Origin: Daucus carota subsp. sativus
Taxonomy: Eukaryota; Streptophyta; Magnoliopsida; Apiales; Apiaceae
Assembly: GCF_001625215.2 (NCBI RefSeq)
Contig: NC_030384.2
Location: forward strand, 24,726,527-24,790,526
Direction: 5' to 3'
DNA: 64,000 bases
Positions 58,511-64,000 of this stretch are shown here, piece by piece. The notes beneath the pieces are model-generated. The model was not told the origin of the DNA and did not search any database. It saw only the letters and a list, made by a program, of their open reading frames with translations. A program made the position numbers and the translations under genes. Position 1 is the stretch's first letter, and each line of letters begins with the position of its first letter.

Positions 58511-58767
58511 CTCCCTCCATCCTATTTTAAGTGTTCTGTTTGACTTTTGAATGGTCAAATTCACCAAGTTTTGACTGAGATTTACACATATAATGTAATT
58601 TTTAAATGTAAAAAAATTATGTCATTATACAGTACATACAATATACTACAAAATGTAATTTTTAGTTTTTTAAAATAATAACGAATTTGTTTTTTATGTT
58701 TTGTCAAAAATTGGTCAATTTGACCGTTGAAAGTCAAAACAAGACACTTAAAATGAGATTGAGGAAG
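58511..58767. mobile_element. Stowaway-like MITE
   Basis: Left CTCCCTCCATCCTATTTTAA, right TTAAAATGAGATTGAGGAAG, flanked by TA. Internal TTTGACTTTTGAATGGTCAA and TTGACCGTTGAAAGTCAAA are further inverted repeats. It lies about 230 bp after the stop of the preceding gene. Confidence 0.88.
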
Positions 58768-59379
58768 TACTTATTAACCTATCAAACAATATTGAATATA
58801 AGAACACGACGGCTTCAGCTGGCTATAAAAATCTGACCCAAGTTATACAATAGCGAATAGCCCGCGGCCCCTGACAACCCAACTATAAAAATCTGATCCG
58901 AGATATACAATAGTGAATAGTCCAAATACTAGTAGAGGAGCGGTCACTGCCAGGGACCGTTTAATCAACCCACCGGCCCGTGATCGTTGGATGAATATCT
59001 AGCGGCCATGATTATAACCTACATCCAGCGCTGCGCGGGACGAGATCTGTCCAGCACTTTTAAACCGCTGGACGGGGTCTTTTTTTCCGTCCAGCGGGTA
59101 AAAATCATTGAACGTATTAAACTTTTATTTTAATTCTGGCCGTTGGTTAACAGATCCTGACTTATTAAGAATAGTGATTTTAAAAAAAAAAAAATTTGAG
59201 ATCATGTGATTACTTAAATAATTGTGATTTAATAAAGAAATTGGTTGTTTTTCAACATATTTTTATCCAATTTACTTTTTTATTTTATTAATATTAAAAA
59301 AAATCAATATAACTTATGAATGTTATTATAATAAACTAATGTTTGATTTTATAATTTTAAATATATCATAAAATTATTA
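58768..59379. other. Intergenic region with a short duplication
   Basis: The phrase ACTATAAAAATCTGA..CC..A..TATACAATAG.GAATAG occurs near 58823 and again near 58880, a local duplication of about 40 bp. A GC-richer patch at 58930-59100 repeats GTCCAGC and GCTGGAC words. No gene found. Confidence 0.45.
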
Positions 59380-59603
59380 CTCCCTCTGCCCCATCATGTT
59401 CTTTATGTTACATTGGCACGCATTTTGAGGCTTGTATAAAGTATACTTATAAAATGTACTTTTTTTAAAAAAAATCCTGAAAAAAAGTTTGACATTTAAA
59501 CTTTTATTCAAAAAATTAATTAGATATATATTATAAAACTATGCTTTACGAGAGTATCAAAATACGTGAAAACAGTGTACGTAAACAATCACGGCGGAGG
59601 GAG
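59380..59603. mobile_element. Stowaway-like MITE
   Basis: Left CTCCCTCTGCCCCATCATG, right CACGGCGGAGGGAG, flanked by TA. Confidence 0.85.
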
Positions 59604-59899
59604 TAGAATTTTGCGAATATTGAAGTACTAGTACTTATTAAAATTATATGACCTTGTTTTTAGTTGACTAATTGTTAGGAATAATGGGCCCTCTAAACTT
59701 CTTAGGCATTCTATGAATTTTATATGAATTTTGATGTTCTTATTCTTTTATATTCTTATTTTGTTACAAAAATAATCTAATCTACTTGTATTTATCTGTT
59801 CTCATAATAATGTGCAAAACCCTTATATTATTATTGTCAATAAAATTATAATTTGATGTGACAGTTTTTTTTATGAATTTTTTTGGACCGAAAAAGATG

Positions 59900-60330
59900 G
59901 TTTTATTGATAACTTAAGTCTTTCTCAATATAGTATTTCAAATTCATAGGGATAGAATTCATATCAAAGACTCGATCTGGGTGTCTATATGATGCCCCAG
60001 CGAACTCATGGGCAATCATATTAGCAGATCGTCGAATAAAATACAAAAAAATCTTGTTTGAATCTTGAATGAGTCGCCTGCGATCATTTATAATCCGCCT
60101 AAAGTAGGATGGCATTAGTACACGACTCTGAATCACTTGAACCACAACTAAACAGCTTGAAAAGCTTAATCTACCATCTACTCAGCTTTATCCAACTCAA
60201 CGCTTTCTTCACCGCCATAACTTCAACAACCTTCGGAGCCATCATACCGACCTTCAAACACGTTTGAGCCTGAACGAGCTCACGTGTTGAGTCTTTGGCT
60301 ATTAGACTCATACTATACTCCCCCTTGTCT
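59900..60330 (-). pseudogene. LINE RNase H remnant
   Basis: The minus strand reads STRELVQAQTCLKVG.MAPKVVEVMAVKKALSWIK, then after a stop VQVIQSRV..SYFRRIINDRRRLIQDSN and RRSANMIAHEFAGASY. This is the order found in the RNase H-like domain at the end of plant L1 LINE ORF2. At least one stop and a frameshift break it. Minus-strand sequence further upstream (near 60.85-60.93 kb) contains CHATKYFGIPIIRG-like text, another possible LINE scrap. Confidence 0.8.
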
Positions 60331-62160
60331 TTAAAGATAATTGTATCAATTGTCTCCTCATTGTATCAATTTGTGGTTTAATCAGAAACACTCTCCATCT
60401 CCATTGCTCATTGGCCGAAAGAGCACTTGTTGACCGAGCTTGGGCAAATTTTCATTGTAAAAGGTGTTGTTTCGCTGTTGCAACCACTCTGTTCATATCA
60501 TTTAAATTAATGATTTGTGATTTAAGTAAATTTAGTTTTTATAGAAAAATATTTTTGTAAGAAGTCATAAACAATAAAAGAATAAAGTTTGAAAATGAGA
60601 AATATTATTTTATCTTAAAATGGTATTAACCAAATTTTGAATATGTCGAAATCGAAATTTTGATAACACAAAATGATTTTAATCAAATCAAATGATTCAG
60701 TCCAATTTATATTGTGATTCTTTCAAATTAACCTTCCTTCATTTGGTGTTCAAAGTCTTTTCAAATAGAAAAAAATATTCACTAACAACATCTCGAACGA
60801 GTAATCAAATTAATTCTAAAACAGAGGAGCATTTATTGCTCCTCGAATGATAGGAATACCAAAGTACTTCGTCGCGTGACAAACCTGCGTCTCTCCTACC
60901 TCTATCCACCTTACTTAGCGCGTGTTATGAGAGGTTGTTATGTAACAAGTGGATAATGTTTGATGGACCGTCTGTGAATTTCATCATAACTTGATGAATT
61001 AATTTTGATAGATAAGACTTTCATATTACAATATATTGTTCAAAAAGATCCTCGTTCTTCCATCAAATATTCTACTTTTTATTGAATACTTGAGTTCAAA
61101 TATTCATGGAGTCGTCATTTGCTTACTAGCTTGATATATAATACAGAATACATCAATTTTCTCGAATTTTTTTATTTATATCTCTGATAAAAATGACTAT
61201 TCAATAATGTTTATACAATAGACTCCCCGTTAATCCGAGTGATATGGTCTGAAATTTTGTAGAACATTCGTTATATGATTTCGGTCTAACCTCACAAAGC
61301 TGTAATTATTCTTACATCCACGCTTTTTATAAATATCCTCCCTCCATCTCATTCACTTATATACGTTTGTTGCGGACTGTTTGGTACAACATTATAAAAG
61401 TCTTATGAAATATAATTATGAATTATCTTGTAATTTTTTTCTTCTGAATGAAAGTGTAATAATTAAATTTTTATTCAGAAATAGAAATTTTTAAGAATAA
61501 ATTATAGAATTATATTCTATAAAATGTTTAAAATGCGTATCAGATAATACAGAAAGGTGAATATGGATGAAAGTGCCGGACAAAATATTTACCATCTATT
61601 TAACATTATTATTACATTCTATATATAATCAGGATAGGATAAAATAAAATAAAATAAATAATATTAAGGAGTATGTAATATTTGTAAATTTAATTTTGAT
61701 GTGAAATGTAATAATTTAGTTTATATTATATTATCAAATTAAATATTTGATATGTCAAAAATTTATTTTATTTTAATATTTTTCAATAATAACATATTTT
61801 AAAAAATCTTTTGATTGTAACTAAAAGACATTTAAATATCATCAATAAACATCAAATAGATATACTCTTGTGATGACATTTGAATGTATTTTTGAAATAT
61901 GTGTCAAGCTTCTTTTTTATCTTTTATATGGAAGAGAAATTACTTATTATCTGATTTACTCTTATTTCAGTTTTAAAAAAAATATAAAAATAAACTAAGA
62001 AATTATAAGTAGTACAATAATTGCTAAAATGAAATTGTATAAAAAAATATTAAACAATAAGATAGTAATTTATATTCATTATTTAATATAAAAATTCCTA
62101 AATAATACAAAATTTTCAAATTCTTTTAGTAAGCCGAACAGCCGCTTTGAATTTTGATCT
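60331..62160. other. AT-rich intergenic region
   Basis: No gene supported. CTCCCTCCATCTCATTCAC at about 61339 is a Stowaway-like left end without a clear partner. The last 400 bp before the GeBP-like gene is extremely AT-rich. Confidence 0.5.
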
Positions 62161-62168
62161 TATATATA
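62161..62168 (+). promoter_or_regulatory. Probable TATA box of the GeBP-like gene
   Basis: TATATATA lies about 75 bp before ATGGCACCCAAG. Transcription would then begin near 62190, which favours the start codon at 62240 over the in-frame upstream one at 62147. Confidence 0.55.
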
Positions 62169-62239
62169 CACACCTGACGATACAAGCAAAACACAACCCT
62201 TGTAAACAGCAGTATACAAATTTTGAGCTCAAAACCCTA

Positions 62240-63391
62240 ATGGCACCCAAGCGAAAAGCTGATGATCTACCCCCTCCAAGCAGTGAATCTGTTGATGAAG
62301 AACACTCTACCAGCAGTGATGACTCCGATTCAATTCCTCAACAACTCACTCAACCCAAACCTCAAAAAACCAACCAAGAATCCGAAGAATCTGAAGAGTC
62401 TGGAGAATCCGAAGAAACAGACTCTGACTCTGATGCTAGTTCTGAAAAAACCCAGAAGCCCAATTCTGCTGTTTCACCACCAGCTTTGAAACCGGCCCAA
62501 TTGAAGCCCAATGGCAAGCGTGCAGCTGAGAATGATCAAATCGGTAAGGGTTCGATGGGCAAGAAGAGTAAGACTGCCGACGAGGGTTTGAAGGCTGTTA
62601 AGAAAGTCGGTAAGGGTTCGAAGAGTGATGATAATGTGGATAAGGGTTTGAAGAGTGATAAGGGTAAGAGTGTGAAGAAGGATTCGAAAAAGGGTGAAAT
62701 TAGTAAAGGGGATGATGGTGAGAATGAGGATAAGAAGGCGGATACTTTTAGGAGGGTGTTTACGGAAAAAGATGAGATTGTGATGTTGGAAGGTATAATT
62801 GAGTATAAGGAAAATGGGAAGGGGGCTGATTCTAGTTTAAGTATGGCTGAATTTGTTGAGGACTCGTTGTCGTGTAGTGTTACTAGGAGTAAGATTTCTG
62901 ATAAGATTAGGAGGTTGAAGAAGAAATATTTGAATAATGTGGGGAAAGGAAAGGATGGTGAGGATCCGGTTTTTTCAAAGCCTCATGAGTATAAGGTGTT
63001 TCAGCTTTCGAAGAAGATATGGGGAAGTGGGGGTTGGGGGAGTGGTGATAGTAGGCCGAGGAGTAGCAGGACAACAAAGAAGAAGGATGATAATGTGGGT
63101 AGTGAAATCGCAGTTGGAAATGAGGTTGAGATGGAAGATTGCTGGTCGTTGTATCCGTGTTTGTGCGCTTCTCTTGAGTCAGAAATGGTGAAAAACATTT
63201 CAGGGCCAGTGACTCCAAAGGAACATGTGAAGAAGGTAGTAAGTGGGCTTGAGAAAGAAAAAGCTAAAGAACTAGAACAAGAATGGAAGGGTGTCGTTAT
63301 GTTTGAGCTACAGGTGTATGCAAAGAGGAAGAATGTGATAGCTAAGCAAGCTGTAGCTGCGGTGAATGCACTTCATCCTCAAAATCATTGA
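62240..63391 (+). CDS. GeBP/STOREKEEPER-like transcription factor
   Basis: A single-exon protein of 383 residues. The start MAPKRK is preceded by an AAACCCTAATGG context and a close TATA box; MAPK(R/K)-type starts are common in the family. Residues 1-165 are low-complexity, first acidic and Ser-rich, then Lys/Gly/Ser-rich, and probably disordered. The DUF573 DNA-binding domain (trihelix/Myb-like) spans about 168-262, from TFRRVFTEKDEIVMLEG through SKISDKIRRLKKKY to EYKVFQLSKKIWG. A C-terminal helix (about 325-375) with KEHVKKVVSGLEKEKAKELE could serve dimerisation. Family members are nuclear regulators in trichome development, cytokinin response or sugar-regulated storage genes. No intron is needed. 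Confidence 0.93.
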   Translation: MAPKRKADDLPPPSSESVDEEHSTSSDDSDSIPQQLTQPKPQKTNQESEESEESGESEETDSDSDASSEKTQKPNSAVSPPALKPAQLKPNGKRAAENDQIGKGSMGKKSKTADEGLKAVKKVGKGSKSDDNVDKGLKSDKGKSVKKDSKKGEISKGDDGENEDKKADTFRRVFTEKDEIVMLEGIIEYKENGKGADSSLSMAEFVEDSLSCSVTRSKISDKIRRLKKKYLNNVGKGKDGEDPVFSKPHEYKVFQLSKKIWGSGGWGSGDSRPRSSRTTKKKDDNVGSEIAVGNEVEMEDCWSLYPCLCASLESEMVKNISGPVTPKEHVKKVVSGLEKEKAKELEQEWKGVVMFELQVYAKRKNVIAKQAVAAVNALHPQNH

Positions 63392-64000
63392 GGAGAGGTA
63401 ATTGCAAGATTAAGGATTATGATGTTGTTGTCTTTTGATTTTAGTTTCTTCTTGTGTCTTTGAATTTAGTTGTCTACTAATATATATATATGTCAAGATT
63501 AGATTGTTGGTAATATTCTTTGTTCTGTGCTTTATTGCTATATTGGTTGTGTGCTTTATTTGCTGTTATGATTTGTAATTGTGGCTTTATAACTCTTTAG
63601 AGTTAACTATGTTCATAGATTCTTTTGTTCCTTAAAAGGCGTTTATTTATTAACATAGTATAAGGCAAATTTTTCTGTTATATACTAAGAAATTGAAGAA
63701 TGATTTCTGGATAGGCTACAATATTGCAACTGGGGTTGTATGAAGGGTTCATTATTGATAGGGTCAATTTTAGACAACAAAGAACCAAAATGGAAAGATT
63801 AATAAACTGTTGGAATGATGCTGCAGTGCTGTTTGCCAAGGGTGTAGCATATATTGGCTACTCAACAGCTGAAAGTGTGCACAACAGTGTTGTGAAAAGC
63901 GCAGGGCGCGGCAAAGCGCGCCTCACCTATGCCGAGGCGATGCAACTTCAATCAAGTGTGCACTCTAGGCCATGAAGCGCAAAGCGCGACTAGGTTTGAA
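63392..64000. other. 3' flank of the GeBP-like gene; unassigned ORF at window edge
   Basis: A T-rich 3' untranslated region runs to about 63560. A frame from 63724 to 63975 (83 codons) follows, whose centre (MERLINCWNDAAVLFAKGVAYIGYS) reads like protein, but I do not recognise it. From 63900 the text AAGCGC..GGCGCGGCAAAGCGCG is repetitive and resembles degenerate GCGC-rich transposon ends. It is cut off by the window end. Confidence 0.3.

Noticed and set aside
62147..62239. Upstream extension of the GeBP-like protein by 31 residues
   Set aside because: The in-frame ATG at 62147 lies before the TATA box; ATGGCACCCAAG at 62240 is in the right context and matches family starts.

Overview
This window is nuclear DNA from a flowering plant, most likely a eudicot. 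The evidence is the GT-AG introns, an HD-Zip II factor very close to Arabidopsis HAT14, a CYP81-type cytochrome P450, a GeBP/STOREKEEPER-type factor, a RING E3 ligase, and a dense set of plant-type transposons (hAT, MULE, CACTA, Tourist, Stowaway, Copia, L1 LINE, SINE). An asterid, perhaps Apiales, is a guess that the sequence alone cannot settle. I see no CRISPR array, operon, rRNA or tRNA gene, and no organelle sequence.

Six ordinary genes are supported. They are a single-exon RING E3 ligase (8142-9452, +), a HAT14-like HD-Zip II gene in four exons (39699-40945, +), a CYP81-like P450 in two exons (49408-52289, -), two head-to-head paralogues of an uncharacterised MRIR/LNQSPWDV family in three exons each (54019-55064, -, and 57088-58286, +), and a GeBP-like factor (62240-63391, +). 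Only the longer paralogue keeps a WRC-like C-x10-C-x10-C-x2-H motif. The genes show no sign of acting in one pathway.

Layout: 1-7.6 kb is AT-rich. It holds an (AT)n tract and a nested transposon stack (3467-6290) containing a second hAT-type repeat, a LINE piece and a possible captured MATH-domain fragment. After the RING gene come a SINE, Stowaway-type MITEs and unassigned repeats. From 15.4 to 21 kb lies a decayed minus-strand Copia/Sirevirus-like element. A 3.39 kb hAT transposon with an almost complete but broken transposase (16221-19610) is inserted into it.

From 21 to 31.5 kb the window is nearly all transposons, including a MULE deletion derivative (28821-30063) that keeps a short two-exon transposase N-terminus. 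A degenerate Copia element lies at 31622-33616. The most striking object is a 1993 bp palindrome (35261-37253) with arms of about 0.93 kb and a perfect 9 bp target duplication. From 37.8 to 49 kb, hAT, Tourist, Stowaway and CACTA elements surround HAT14. From 49.4 to 64 kb the gene density is higher, with MITEs and a LINE RNase H remnant between genes.

I found no convincing new molecular system. The strongest leads are the giant MULE-like palindrome as a hairpin-RNA source, the paralogue pair with and without the WRC-like motif, and the short MULE N-terminal ORF.
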